36,508 nt of DNA from Desulfobulbus propionicus (GTDB lineage Bacteria > Desulfobacterota > Dissulfuribacteria > Dissulfuribacterales > DYLC01). Location of the stretch: assembly GCA_020722285.1 (NCBI GenBank), contig DYLC01000004.1, positions 1 through 36,508 of the forward strand. The letters run 5' to 3'. A program made the translations under genes and the position numbers. The notes under the pieces are model-generated. The model did no database searches, was not told the origin of the DNA, and saw only the letters and a program-made list of their open reading frames with translations. Below are positions 28,168-36,508 of this stretch, in pieces (position 1 is the first letter of the stretch; every line of letters begins with the position of its first letter).

Positions 28168-29593
28168 TCTGGAGGGCTTCCTGTAAAAGTTTGTTGAGAG
28201 ACTTTGGGTTTGCCTTGCCCTTTGTCTCCTTCATGACCTGTCCTACAAAAAAACCGAAGACATTTGTCTTGCCAGATCTGTACTTCTCCACTTCCTTTGG
28301 ACTGGCAGAAAGCACATTCCGGATTACCTCCAGCAGCAACGACTCGTCACTGACCTGACTAAGCCCCTGCTCCTTGACAATATGGGTTGGAGATTCGCCT
28401 GTTTTGTATGCCTTTTCAAGGAGTTCCTTGGCCATTTTGCCGCTTACCACATCATCTGACACAAGCTTTAAAAGCCCTGCAAGCCCTTCAGGCGTTACCT
28501 TGCATGTCTCGATCTCCTGATCGTCTTCCTTGAGAAGTCTTAAAAGCTCAACCATCACCCAGTTGCTTACGGTTTTTGGTTCAGTGAAAAGCTCAACACA
28601 GGCTTCAAAATAGTCAGCCAGTTTTCTGGAGGATGTAAGGACATCTGCGTCGTACTGCGGCAGGCTGTACTGCTCCATGAACCGCTGACGCTTGGCGTCA
28701 GGAAGCTCAGGCAAACTCGCATTAAGCGCCTCTTGCCATGCGGAAGTCACCTCCACAGGAACGAGGTCAGGCTCAGGGAAATAACGATAATCATGGGCAT
28801 CTTCCTTGCCCCGCATAGACATGGTAACACCCTTTGCCACATCCCAGAGCCTCGTTTCCTGAATAATGGGCTTGCCATCTAAGATCATGGCCCCCTGACG
28901 TCTGATTTCGTACTCAAGGGCCTTCTGGACATGACGAAATGAGTTCATGTTCTTGAGTTCAACCTTGACCCCTAACTCCTTCTGGCCTCTTGGTCTGAGT
29001 GAAAGGTTAGCATCGCAGCGCAGGCTGCCTTCTTCCATGTTGCCATCGCTGATCTCCAGATAGCGGACCAGCTCCCTGAGTTTTTTGAGATACGCCACGG
29101 CTTCGTCAGTGCTTCGCATGTCAGGCTCGCTGACTATCTCAATAAGGGGAACGCCAGCCCGGTTCAGATCAACATGGCTTACAGGCCGCGCCTCCGCATG
29201 TATCAGCTTTCCGGCATCCTCTTCAAGATGTATTCTTGTGATACCTATGCGCTTAACTGCGCCGTCAACTGTGATGTCGAGCCAGCCATGTTCTGCCAGA
29301 GGGAGTTCGTATTGCGATATCTGATATCCCTTTGGCAAATCAGGATAGAAGTAATTCTTGCGTGCAAACCTGCTGTATGGCGCAATATTACAGCGCGTGG
29401 CAATAGCCATTTTAATGGCATACTCAACGACCTTTTTGTTCAACACAGGAAGAACCCCTGGCATCCCGAGACATATCTGACATACATTTGTATTCGGCGG
29501 GGAGCCAAAGGCAGTTGAACAACCACAAAATATCTTTGTTCTGGTCTGAAGCTGACAATGCACCTCCAGACCTATGACGACTTCAAAATCCAT
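28160..29593 (-). CDS. gatB: Asp-tRNA(Asn)/Glu-tRNA(Gln) amidotransferase subunit B
   Basis: [58 protein letters not shown]. Confidence 0.96.
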   Translation of the reverse strand: MDFEVVIGLEVHCQLQTRTKIFCGCSTAFGSPPNTNVCQICLGMPGVLPVLNKKVVEYAIKMAIATRCNIAPYSRFARKNYFYPDLPKGYQISQYELPLAEHGWLDITVDGAVKRIGITRIHLEEDAGKLIHAEARPVSHVDLNRAGVPLIEIVSEPDMRSTDEAVAYLKKLRELVRYLEISDGNMEEGSLRCDANLSLRPRGQKELGVKVELKNMNSFRHVQKALEYEIRRQGAMILDGKPIIQETRLWDVAKGVTMSMRGKEDAHDYRYFPEPDLVPVEVTSAWQEALNASLPELPDAKRQRFMEQYSLPQYDADVLTSSRKLADYFEACVELFTEPKTVSNWVMVELLRLLKEDDQEIETCKVTPEGLAGLLKLVSDDVVSGKMAKELLEKAYKTGESPTHIVKEQGLSQVSDESLLLEVIRNVLSASPKEVEKYRSGKTNVFGFFVGQVMKETKGKANPKSLNKLLQEALQNV

Positions 29594-29599
29594 CCCTTG

Positions 29600-29872
29600 C
29601 TAACCCTTGCGTCCCTTGCCTGTCTTTCCTTTTTCCTCAGCAACAGGAGAAAGACCAAGCTTTTCCACATAGGCGAGTACAGGATTCTGTCTTTTTGCGG
29701 TCTTTTTTGCTAACGGCACATGATGTTTGCGAAGTTCGGTAACAATCTTGGAAACCTGAAACTTACTGATTCCACGCTCTTCTGCAATCTCTGATGCAGT
29801 CATATTTACATAGTTCTTGTGCACAAATTCTACGTCATCCAGGTTGTAGGATCTACTACGTTTACCTGCCAT
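29600..29872 (-). CDS. Small HTH-containing protein of unknown function
   Basis: 90 aa, NMTASEIAEERGISKFQVSKIVTELRKH helix-turn-helix-like; preceded by AGGAGG. Confidence 0.6.
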   Translation of the reverse strand: MAGKRSRSYNLDDVEFVHKNYVNMTASEIAEERGISKFQVSKIVTELRKHHVPLAKKTAKRQNPVLAYVEKLGLSPVAEEKGKTGKGRKG

Positions 29873-29937
29873 AATCAGCCTCCTGATAAGAAATAAAAAG
29901 TATGTTCAGCAACACTAACTACTTTTTTCTGTTTATG

Positions 29938-30660
29938 TCAATATTTTTTCTTACTTTCAGACTTGCCATGCCCTGCTATTGAAGAGAAAAATATTCCGGC
30001 TTCATAAGTTGAAATAAGCCCTAAAGCAAGCAGCATCTGGGTCAAGACATCTCCTGTGGAAAAACTCATGGCAACTATATATAATAATATATAGACAATC
30101 TTTCGTTTTTCCTTACACTTGGCCACCTGCAACATGCCACTTTTCACACCAAGAAACATGGAAAGTGGAAGCTGGAGCAGGATGCCAGTAAAAAAAGAGG
30201 TTTTAAGGGTAAAAATCAGATAGTTATGCAGCCGTGGCATAGGCGTCAGCCATTTATCAGCAATCCAGAACGAAAATATTGACAAACATGGGGTAATAAC
30301 GGCATATCCGAGCAATATTCCAGAAAGAAAAACCATAGACGAATATACAGATAATCTTAGCACTACATTTTTCTCATGGCCATACAGAGCAGGCGCTATA
30401 AAACGCCAAGCTTGATATATAATAAAAGGAAATGTAAACAAAAGTGCAATCCAGAACGAGACTTTCAGGTGTGCCATAAATCCCTCTGTAAGATGAGTGA
30501 ATACCAGAGGCACATTTCTAAGGCTTTGTCTCGCTGGCTGTAAAATCAGAAGGAGAAGCTTTTCTGAAAAGCAATAACACACTGCAAATGCACAGACAAA
30601 AAAATACACACATGAAATCATGCGCTTTCTAAGTTCATCCAGGTGCTGGGAGTAGTACAT
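29938..30660 (-). CDS. tatC: Sec-independent protein translocase TatC
   Basis: HLDELRKRMISCVYFFVCAFAVCYCF; multi-TM; adjacent to TatA/B. Confidence 0.9.
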   Translation of the reverse strand: MYYSQHLDELRKRMISCVYFFVCAFAVCYCFSEKLLLLILQPARQSLRNVPLVFTHLTEGFMAHLKVSFWIALLFTFPFIIYQAWRFIAPALYGHEKNVVLRLSVYSSMVFLSGILLGYAVITPCLSIFSFWIADKWLTPMPRLHNYLIFTLKTSFFTGILLQLPLSMFLGVKSGMLQVAKCKEKRKIVYILLYIVAMSFSTGDVLTQMLLALGLISTYEAGIFFSSIAGHGKSESKKKY

Positions 30661-30986
30661 CAGGCGGATTCTTTCTTAGTCTCGACCTCATTTGTGCCTG
30701 TAACATTTCTTGACGCAGGTTTTAATGCAAGCGGGTCAACAGGCAGGTCGGAAATAATGTCCCCAGCCAGTTTGTCGTAGATTTTTTTTTGCAGATTTTC
30801 CGGTTTTACGGCATCTATTGCCGTTTTTTCCTCGTCAAGCTGGTTTTTAAGTTCATCAGCCGCCTTTTTGATGTCATTGATGATTTTAACCACCTTTTTG
30901 GCGAGTTCAGGTAGTTTTTCCGGCCCAAGCACCACAAGGCCAACTACAACGATGAGTATAAATTCAGGAAAACCAATGCCGAACAT
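30660..30986 (-). CDS. TatA/TatB family translocase subunit
   Basis: MFGIGFPEFILIVVVGLVVLGPEKLPELAKKVVKIINDIKKAADE. Confidence 0.88.
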   Translation of the reverse strand: MFGIGFPEFILIVVVGLVVLGPEKLPELAKKVVKIINDIKKAADELKNQLDEEKTAIDAVKPENLQKKIYDKLAGDIISDLPVDPLALKPASRNVTGTNEVETKKESA

Positions 30987-32144
30987 TCATCTCTCCTTAT
31001 AGATGCGTCTGTTTCTCGTGCCAAGAAGACACAGCAGCTCATAGTTAATAGTCCCTGCCCAGCCTGCCATCTCTTCAATGGTTATCCTATCGTTTTGATC
31101 TCCGCCGAGAAGTGTCACCTTATCCCCAATGGAAACGTTGACTATATCTGTGACGTCCACCATCATTGACCTCATGCATATCGTACCTGCCACTTGGCAA
31201 CGTCTGCCTCGCACAATTACCTGAGCCTTACCAGACATGGTTCTCATATACCCGCAGTCATAGCCTACCGGTACAACAGCGAGCCTTGAAGGTTTAGTGA
31301 CAGCGAATCTTGCCCCATAACTCACAGAAACCCCAGCCTCCACCTCGCGTATGGCGATAATCCTGCTGTAATAAGACATGGCAGGCTTTAAATCAAGGAC
31401 GCTATGCAGATACTGTTGCTGCGATGGATATCCGCCATAGACGGCTATGCCAGGTCTGATGGCGTCAAATTGGGTATCAGGTATGAGTGTCGCTGCTGCT
31501 GCGTTGGCCATGTGTGAAAAAGGTGTTCTACCGAGATGAGCGATAAACATCTCCCGCGCCTGGCTAAATCTCCGAAGCTGTATTTCATTGAGCGAATGTT
31601 CTACACAATCGGCGCAGGCAATGTGGGAATAAATGCCCTCGAATTCCAGGTGACGCCACATATGGATGCGTTGCAGGATATAACTCAACTCTGTCTCTGA
31701 CAGTCCCATCCTTGACATGCCAGTGTCAATCTTCAGATGTATCCTGACTGTTTTGTCAAGGCCATTGCAGGCAGATTCAAGAACATTCAGAATAGCGATA
31801 TCGGTAACGCCGACAGTCAATCCATACGCCACAGCAATGTCAGAATCCTCAGGCAGGATGCCGGAGATGAGAAGGATTGGCACGTTAAAACCTGCCTGTC
31901 GAAGCAGTACCGCCTCCTTGATATCAAAGACAGCCAGCGCCGTAGCGCCGTTTTTTGCCGCCACTCTGGCAACCTCGCACATGCCATGCCCATAGCCGTC
32001 CGACTTCACCACAGGCATCAGACCGGTGGTCGGCTTCCTCAAACAACCCTTTAACTGAGCCATATTGTGGGCAATGGCTGTCAAGTCTATCTGTACAACA
32101 TTCAAATCTAAATAGGACACAAAAAATACCTGTCTCTGCTGCAA
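30987..32144 (-). CDS. alr: Alanine racemase
   Basis: PVVKSDGYGHGMCEVARVA (PLP lysine); HLKIDTGMSRMGL; RPGIAVYGGYPS; SYGARF. Confidence 0.93.
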   Translation of the reverse strand: MQQRQVFFVSYLDLNVVQIDLTAIAHNMAQLKGCLRKPTTGLMPVVKSDGYGHGMCEVARVAAKNGATALAVFDIKEAVLLRQAGFNVPILLISGILPEDSDIAVAYGLTVGVTDIAILNVLESACNGLDKTVRIHLKIDTGMSRMGLSETELSYILQRIHMWRHLEFEGIYSHIACADCVEHSLNEIQLRRFSQAREMFIAHLGRTPFSHMANAAAATLIPDTQFDAIRPGIAVYGGYPSQQQYLHSVLDLKPAMSYYSRIIAIREVEAGVSVSYGARFAVTKPSRLAVVPVGYDCGYMRTMSGKAQVIVRGRRCQVAGTICMRSMMVDVTDIVNVSIGDKVTLLGGDQNDRITIEEMAGWAGTINYELLCLLGTRNRRIYKER

Positions 32145-32303
32145 AGGCTTTTTTTTTGCAGTTTAACATCTGCAATGCCTTTCTGCACTGATGATGTCAG
32201 CGTCAGTGGAAAAAAATGAAAGGCTTCCTCTGCGCTGGCTGTGTTACAATCCTATGGGAAGTTTCAAAAATTCACTTTTCAAGTCAGTTTTTTCTTGCAT
32301 CTT

Positions 32304-32344
32304 ATGCACCATGTTGCCCTGTCCAGATTTTGGAGAGTATTATA
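32304..32344. repeat. Dispersed repeat, copy 2 (see 26466-26507)
   Basis: ATGCACCATGTTGCCCTGTCCAGATTTTGGAGAGTATTATA. Confidence 0.7.
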
Positions 32345-32346
32345 CT

Positions 32347-32520
32347 GTAACTATTCAGCAGTGCCCCAGATGCAAGGAAGATGCCTGCGAAGTGTGCTGC
32401 CTGCACATAAGCAGGCCGATGACGCAGCAGATGGGGTGCTGCTGGATAATTTCAATATATTTAGGAGGAAAAGCTATTCAGGCCGATGACGCAGCAGATG
32501 GGGTGCTGCTGGATAGTTAC
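32347..32520 (+). mobile_element. MITE family GTAACTATTCAGCA, copy B (rearranged, with partial tandem duplication)
   Basis: GTAACTATTCAGCAGTGCCCCAGATGCAAGG...GCTGCTGGATAGTTAC; CAGGCCGATGACGCAGCAGATGGGGTGCTGCTGGATA occurs twice (from 32412 and 32479). Confidence 0.75.
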
Positions 32521-32555
32521 AAAAATATCAAGTGCGAAAGTTGAGGTAATATGTT

Positions 32556-33188
32556 GTGAACAATAAAAAAGGCATTTTGATTGTTGTTGAGGGTATTGAT
32601 GGCGCTGGCAAGAGCACTCTGGCAAAAGGGCTTGCGAACAAACTGACAACACTGGGCAAAGATGTAATTTTGACATTCGAACCCACTGCGGGGCAGTATG
32701 GCAGGAGGCTCAGGGAGAGTTTCACCAGCGAAAAACGCCTAACCCTTGATGAGGAACTTGAACTTTTCATGCTTGACAGGAAAGAACATGTCGAGAGCCT
32801 TCTCATCCCTGCTCTTAGTAAGGGGAAGGTGATAATATGTGACAGATATTATTTTTCTACAATGGCCTATCAGGGGGCAAGGGGGGCAGACCCTCAGGAC
32901 ATCCAGGCGCGAAATGAGGCATTTTACCCTGTACCTGATCTGCTTCTGATCCCTGTGCTTCCAGCAAGGGAGGCTGTGAACAGAATTCGTATCATTAGAA
33001 AGGACAGGCCTAACAATTTTGAACAGCTTGCCTACCTGGAAAAGGTCTCCATGATTTTTGATAACATAACAGGAGATTACGTTGAAAGGCTGGATGCGAG
33101 GCTTGGCATCGAAGAACTTTTAGGCGAGGCGGTGAAAGTTTATGAGAAGCGGTTTTGCGATTGCCTCAAGGACACGTCAAACCAATGA
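32556..33188 (+). CDS. tmk: Thymidylate kinase
   Basis: LIVVEGIDGAGKSTLAKGLANKL (P-loop); ICDRYYFSTMAYQGARG. Confidence 0.94.
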   Translation: MNNKKGILIVVEGIDGAGKSTLAKGLANKLTTLGKDVILTFEPTAGQYGRRLRESFTSEKRLTLDEELELFMLDRKEHVESLLIPALSKGKVIICDRYYFSTMAYQGARGADPQDIQARNEAFYPVPDLLLIPVLPAREAVNRIRIIRKDRPNNFEQLAYLEKVSMIFDNITGDYVERLDARLGIEELLGEAVKVYEKRFCDCLKDTSNQ

Positions 33189-33223
33189 CCCAATGAGATT
33201 TAACCGCCATATCTGCAAAAATG

Positions 33224-33376
33224 GTAACTATCCAGTATCATGCCGAAAACAAACGAAAACCACCGTACTGTAACTATTCAGCAATGCCCCAGATGCAAGG
33301 AAGAGGCCTGCGAAGTGTGCTGCCTGCACATGAGCAGGCCGATGATACAGCAGATGGGGTGCTGCTGGATAGTTAC
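33224..33376 (+). mobile_element. MITE family GTAACTATYCAGYA, full-length copy C
   Basis: Same architecture as 5033-5186 in opposite orientation, internal GTAACTATTCAGCA at 33270. Confidence 0.82.
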
Positions 33377-33401
33377 GATTTGTTTTACTTTAAAGCCATA
33401 G

Positions 33402-34421
33402 TTAGTGCTTGAACAAAAACCAACAAAAGCCAATAAACTCCATATGTTATCATCATATTTCATATATGAAGAAATTTCGGGGTATAAATAGCAATGATTG
33501 CATAATGATGTAACATGCTAATTACTATGGTATATTGAATTTAGTAAGTCTGTTGGATAGGGTGTCTGAATGGGTCAGCCAGCTTCTATCGCAAAATCTT
33601 CGCCGAATGAATATGCCATGCGTAAAGTAATCAACCCCCAGATGCAGTTGGGTGAACTGCCCATTGCCGCCATACAACTTGACCCTAAATCCCGTGATGA
33701 TATTCCTCAAATCCTGCGCGGACTTCAGCACATCTGTGGTGGAGACCAATGTCCATTTTCCCACCGACATTAACCTGCTGTTGGATGCCATCCGCAAGGT
33801 CATTGAGATCAGCGCAAAGCTGGCCGAGGCCAGCAATCTGCCGGGATGGCGGCAGCATCGCTACCACTACCGGCACAACTCAAAAAGAAGTATCGCCAGG
33901 TGCAGCGGCTCAAGCACTCAACATCCAAGGATGAAAGCAAACAGCAACGCAAAGAACAGGAAATTCGAGATGCCCACCGGGCTTACCTGGAGTTGGCGGA
34001 GAGCCATCTGAAACTGGCCGAACTCACCCGCTATATTGCCATGGCAGTGGTGGCACGCAACATACAGCGTCTCAGGGCAGTGTTACGTCAGCAGGAACAA
34101 GAGGCTGCCGACCGCAAACGCGGGCCTTACAAAAAAGTAGCCTGAGAAGAGCTGCCGCTCCTGTTATCAAGAATAAAAGGGAGAGGTATGCCCTATGCAC
34201 ACAATAATTGAGAACTATTATCATTTTTAGGGTTACGAAGACGAAAAAATGGTATCGGAAAGAAAACCAGCCACGTTAACAGGGGCTACGCGGGTACGAT
34301 TTTTTTAAAAAATGGGGTTTTCTGTCAGACACTATTTATACTTCGCTATTTCTTCATGTATTGAATATGACGATAACATATGGATTTTATTTTCTTTTGT
34401 TGGTTTTCGTTCAAGCACTAA
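33402..34421 (+). mobile_element. Internally deleted ISNCY-like insertion element with ~90-bp terminal inverted repeats
   Basis: 33402-33491 TTAGTGCTTGAACAAAAACCAACAAAAG...GTATAAATAG is inverted at 34332-34421; encloses transposase remnant. Confidence 0.8.
33570..34145 (+). pseudogene. ISNCY-like transposase remnant (core deleted, frameshifted)
   Basis: N-term MRKVINPQMQLGELPIAAIQLDPKSRDDIPQILRGLQHI joined to C-term SVVETNVHFPTDINLLLDAIRKVIEISAKLAEASNLPGWRQHRYHYR and, in another frame, LKKKYRQVQRLKHSTSKDESKQQRKEQEIRDAHRAYLELAESHLKLAELTRYI. Confidence 0.78.
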
Positions 34422-34430
34422 ATATTTGAA

Positions 34431-34479
34431 CTGGATGCAACCGCATCCAGGATTGGTTCCCATGCAGCGCATGGGAACC
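34431..34479. repeat. Two consecutive perfect REP-like palindromes
   Basis: CTGGATGC-AACC-GCATCCAG (34431-34450) and GGTTCCCATG-CAGCG-CATGGGAACC (34455-34479). Confidence 0.75.
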
Positions 34480-34586
34480 AGGAGGCAACAGGCACTTACC
34501 ATGAAACATACCGGATAGTTACGTTTTTTTTACTTTGGCGCACTTATTGATATAGACAATGACACAAATGGAAAGGACGGCAAAAA

Positions 34587-35771
34587 ATGAAGATTACGCA
34601 ATTGGATATTGAGGGTTTTCGCTCTCTCCGCAAAGTAAGCTGGCGGCCCGGTGATCTCAATGTGATTATTGGGCCTAATGGCTCTGGCAAATCTAATTTA
34701 CTTCGATTCTTGGAATTGATTGCCGTCTCCGCACAGGGCAGATTGGGGAAATACATTCAATCTTCAGGCGGAATGTCCCCGATAGTTTGGGATGGCGTTG
34801 CCTCCTCCATAAAATTTACCATGGAAACAACACCTGAAGGAGGAGACTTAGGCCCAGAGCATTACGAGCTTGAACTCACACGGCTTGGATCGGGGAGTTC
34901 CTATAAGGTTGAAAAAGAACTTTTGATCAACTCTTTTAAACCAAGACAGGGCTTAAAAAAGAGACCTTTTAAATTTTTGGAACGAATAGCAAAGGCGGCT
35001 TTTGTTTTTGATGAAGGAGAACATAAATTTACTACCCCTGAAGAGTTCGTAGCAGACGAAGAAAGCCTCCTTTCCATCGCATCCGGTCCCTTTATCAACA
35101 ACCACTTTATTCCACCTTTCCAAAAAGGACTGGCCTCTATAGCCGTTTACCACGATTTGCATACCAATAAAGATTCGTCTGTCCGTCAATCTGCTATCTC
35201 TCGCATGGAAAAGCGGGTGGACCCGGATGGACAAAATCTAATATCTGTTTTGCACACACTTTACACGGGTGACCGTGATTTCAAAAAAGATATTAATTCT
35301 GCCATGCAGGCTGCTTTTGGCGATGATTTTGAAGAGCTGGTTTTCCCCCCTGAGGCTGATCAGAGGATACAAATGCGGATTCGCTGGAAATCACTGAAAC
35401 GAGAGCAATCAGCCGCGGAACTCTCAGATGGCACCCTTCGTTTTTTGTTCCTGTTAACCGTGTTGGCAAGCCCGACGCCCGCTCCCATTATCGCTATCGA
35501 TGAACCGGAAACTGGACTCCATCCCTCAATGCTTCCCCTGGTCGCAGAATATGCAATTGATGCATCCACTCGATCGCAAGTCATTTTGACGACCCATTCT
35601 CCACAATTTCTTGACGCGTTCGCGGGAACCAGACCCACCACAACGATCGCGAAATGGGAAAATGGTGAAACCACGTTAAAAACATTAGAGGGCGAGGCAC
35701 TTGAATACTGGCTGAAAGAATATTCCCTTGGAGCTCTCTTCAAATCCGGAGAACTGGAGCAAATAGGATGA
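34587..35771 (+). CDS. AAA (AAA_21/OLD-like) ATPase
   Basis: LNVIIGPNGSGKSNLLRFLELI Walker A; AELSDGTLRFLFLLTVLASPTPAPIIAIDEPETGLHPSMLPLVAEYA; TTHSPQFLDAF. Confidence 0.9.
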   Translation: MKITQLDIEGFRSLRKVSWRPGDLNVIIGPNGSGKSNLLRFLELIAVSAQGRLGKYIQSSGGMSPIVWDGVASSIKFTMETTPEGGDLGPEHYELELTRLGSGSSYKVEKELLINSFKPRQGLKKRPFKFLERIAKAAFVFDEGEHKFTTPEEFVADEESLLSIASGPFINNHFIPPFQKGLASIAVYHDLHTNKDSSVRQSAISRMEKRVDPDGQNLISVLHTLYTGDRDFKKDINSAMQAAFGDDFEELVFPPEADQRIQMRIRWKSLKREQSAAELSDGTLRFLFLLTVLASPTPAPIIAIDEPETGLHPSMLPLVAEYAIDASTRSQVILTTHSPQFLDAFAGTRPTTTIAKWENGETTLKTLEGEALEYWLKEYSLGALFKSGELEQIG

Positions 35772-36403
35772 AATTCATTCTTTTCGTTGAGGGATATACG
35801 GAGCATAAAGCATTGCCGCAATTTCTGAAAAAATGGCTCGATCCTAAACTGTCCAGTCCTGTTGGGATTAAAACCGTTCGTTTTGAAGGATGGCAGGAGC
35901 TGGTGAAAGACGCTCCCCGGAAGGCCAGGATGCACTTACACGGCCCAGATAAAGACGAAATTATTGCTGTTATTTCTTTGCTGGATCTTTATGGCCCAAC
36001 TTTTTATCCGAAGCACTTGACCGAGAGCAATGATCGTTATTCTTGGGCCAAGAAAGAAATCGAGGAAAGAGTATCTCAACCAAAATTCTTTCAGTTTTTC
36101 GCCGTTCATGAAGTCGAGGCATGGCTTCTGAGTGAACCGGATATCTTCCCCACGCCCGTCCACAAAGCATTTCCCGGGAAGATTCATAATCCGGAAACCG
36201 TCAACTTTGATGAGCCGCCGGCAAAATTGCTGGAACGTCTTTATCCCGCCCATATGGGCAGATCGTACAAAAAGGTGGTTCATGGGAAAGAGCTGTTTGG
36301 CAAACTCAACCCGGATATTGCGTATCAAAAATGCCCGAAGCTCAAAGAACTTTTGGACAAAATGCAAGAATTGGCCAAAGGATATGTCCCGGCAGCACAA
36401 TGA
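35768..36403 (+). CDS. DUF4276 family protein (TOPRIM-like), partner of upstream ATPase
   Basis: FILFVEGYTEHKALPQFLKKWL; AVISLLDLYG; FAVHEVEAWLLSEPDIF; ATGA overlap with ATPase. Confidence 0.78.
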   Translation: MKFILFVEGYTEHKALPQFLKKWLDPKLSSPVGIKTVRFEGWQELVKDAPRKARMHLHGPDKDEIIAVISLLDLYGPTFYPKHLTESNDRYSWAKKEIEERVSQPKFFQFFAVHEVEAWLLSEPDIFPTPVHKAFPGKIHNPETVNFDEPPAKLLERLYPAHMGRSYKKVVHGKELFGKLNPDIAYQKCPKLKELLDKMQELAKGYVPAAQ

Positions 36404-36429
36404 TGAGAGATGCGCGGGGTAAATTGGGG

Positions 36430-36507
36430 TCAGGTCTTGCATTCCAACATTTCTTTTTTCTGGCAGTTTACTGCCCGGCTGATGGTGGCATAATGAACTC
36501 CAAGGAA
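36430..36507 (-). CDS. C-terminus of REP-associated tyrosine (Y1) transposase, truncated by window edge
   Basis: Minus strand: FLGVHYATISRAVNCQKKEMLECKT*, followed by the GACCTGACCCCAATT sequence often seen after such genes. Confidence 0.65.
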   Translation of the reverse strand, partial: FLGVHYATISRAVNCQKKEMLECKT

Positions 36508-36508
36508 T

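Noticed and set aside
29600-29872. HTH protein as a Tat or WLP regulator
   Set aside because: Only a weak HTH-like pattern is visible; no family could be recognised, so no function is assigned.
33270-33376. Strong hairpin of the MITE as a Rho-independent terminator for tmk
   Set aside because: The hairpin is not followed by a clean U-tract and is a repeat-family property; a secondary terminator role cannot be excluded but is unsupported.
32191-33412. Repeated small ORFs encoding CPRCKE(D/E)ACEVCCLHxSRP-like or QMQGRxLRSVLPAHxQADD peptides (32191..32544, 33221..33412)
   Set aside because: Similarity between copies follows MITE nucleotide conservation, and several frames are equally conserved; no RBS or coding pattern supports real proteins.
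34312-34518. ORF MGFSVRHYLYFAISSCIEYDDNIW...
   Set aside because: It lies mostly within the right inverted terminus of the ISNCY-like element and is mirrored by 33278-33463 on the other strand; no independent coding evidence.

Overview
This looks like a chromosomal window from an anaerobic, probably sulfate-reducing or acetogenic bacterium (Desulfobacterota-like; taxonomy is inference). Its centre (~5.4-26.1 kb, + strand) is a nearly complete Wood-Ljungdahl supercluster: folD, cooS/acsA, hdrA, mvhD, hdrC-like, a second mvhD, metV, a metF::acsD fusion, acsB, acsC, acsE, and a NuoG/GltD/FdhA-type formate dehydrogenase fusion. Three genes that the ORF track splits are better read through in-frame UGA as selenoproteins: HdrA (UGA 8759), MvhD (UGA 11855) and FdhA (UGA 24496). 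Each UGA is followed at bacterial SECIS distance by a hairpin. The most unusual feature is a single uninterrupted 1051-aa ORF. It joins an N-terminal methylene-H4F reductase (MetF) through a coiled coil and two TPR-like repeats to the corrinoid Fe-S protein small subunit (AcsD). It also carries an internal in-frame Shine-Dalgarno/ATG that could release a TPR-AcsD form. Upstream are rpsF-rpsR-rplI-dnaB-rsmG and an MFS transporter; downstream on the minus strand are tadA, mtnA, gatB, an HTH protein, tatC, tatA/B and alr, followed by tmk on the + strand. Intergenic DNA holds several dispersed repeat families: a GTAACTATYCAGCA-ended MITE with an 8-bp target duplication at the rsmG stop codon, IS21-like ends, an internally deleted ISNCY-like element with ~90-bp inverted repeats, and REP-like palindromes. 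There is also a disrupted MORN-repeat gene remnant. The right edge carries an AAA ATPase/DUF4276-like two-gene cassette, possibly anti-phage, next to the 3' end of a REP-associated (Y1) transposase. All calls come from reading the sequence; no database search was run.
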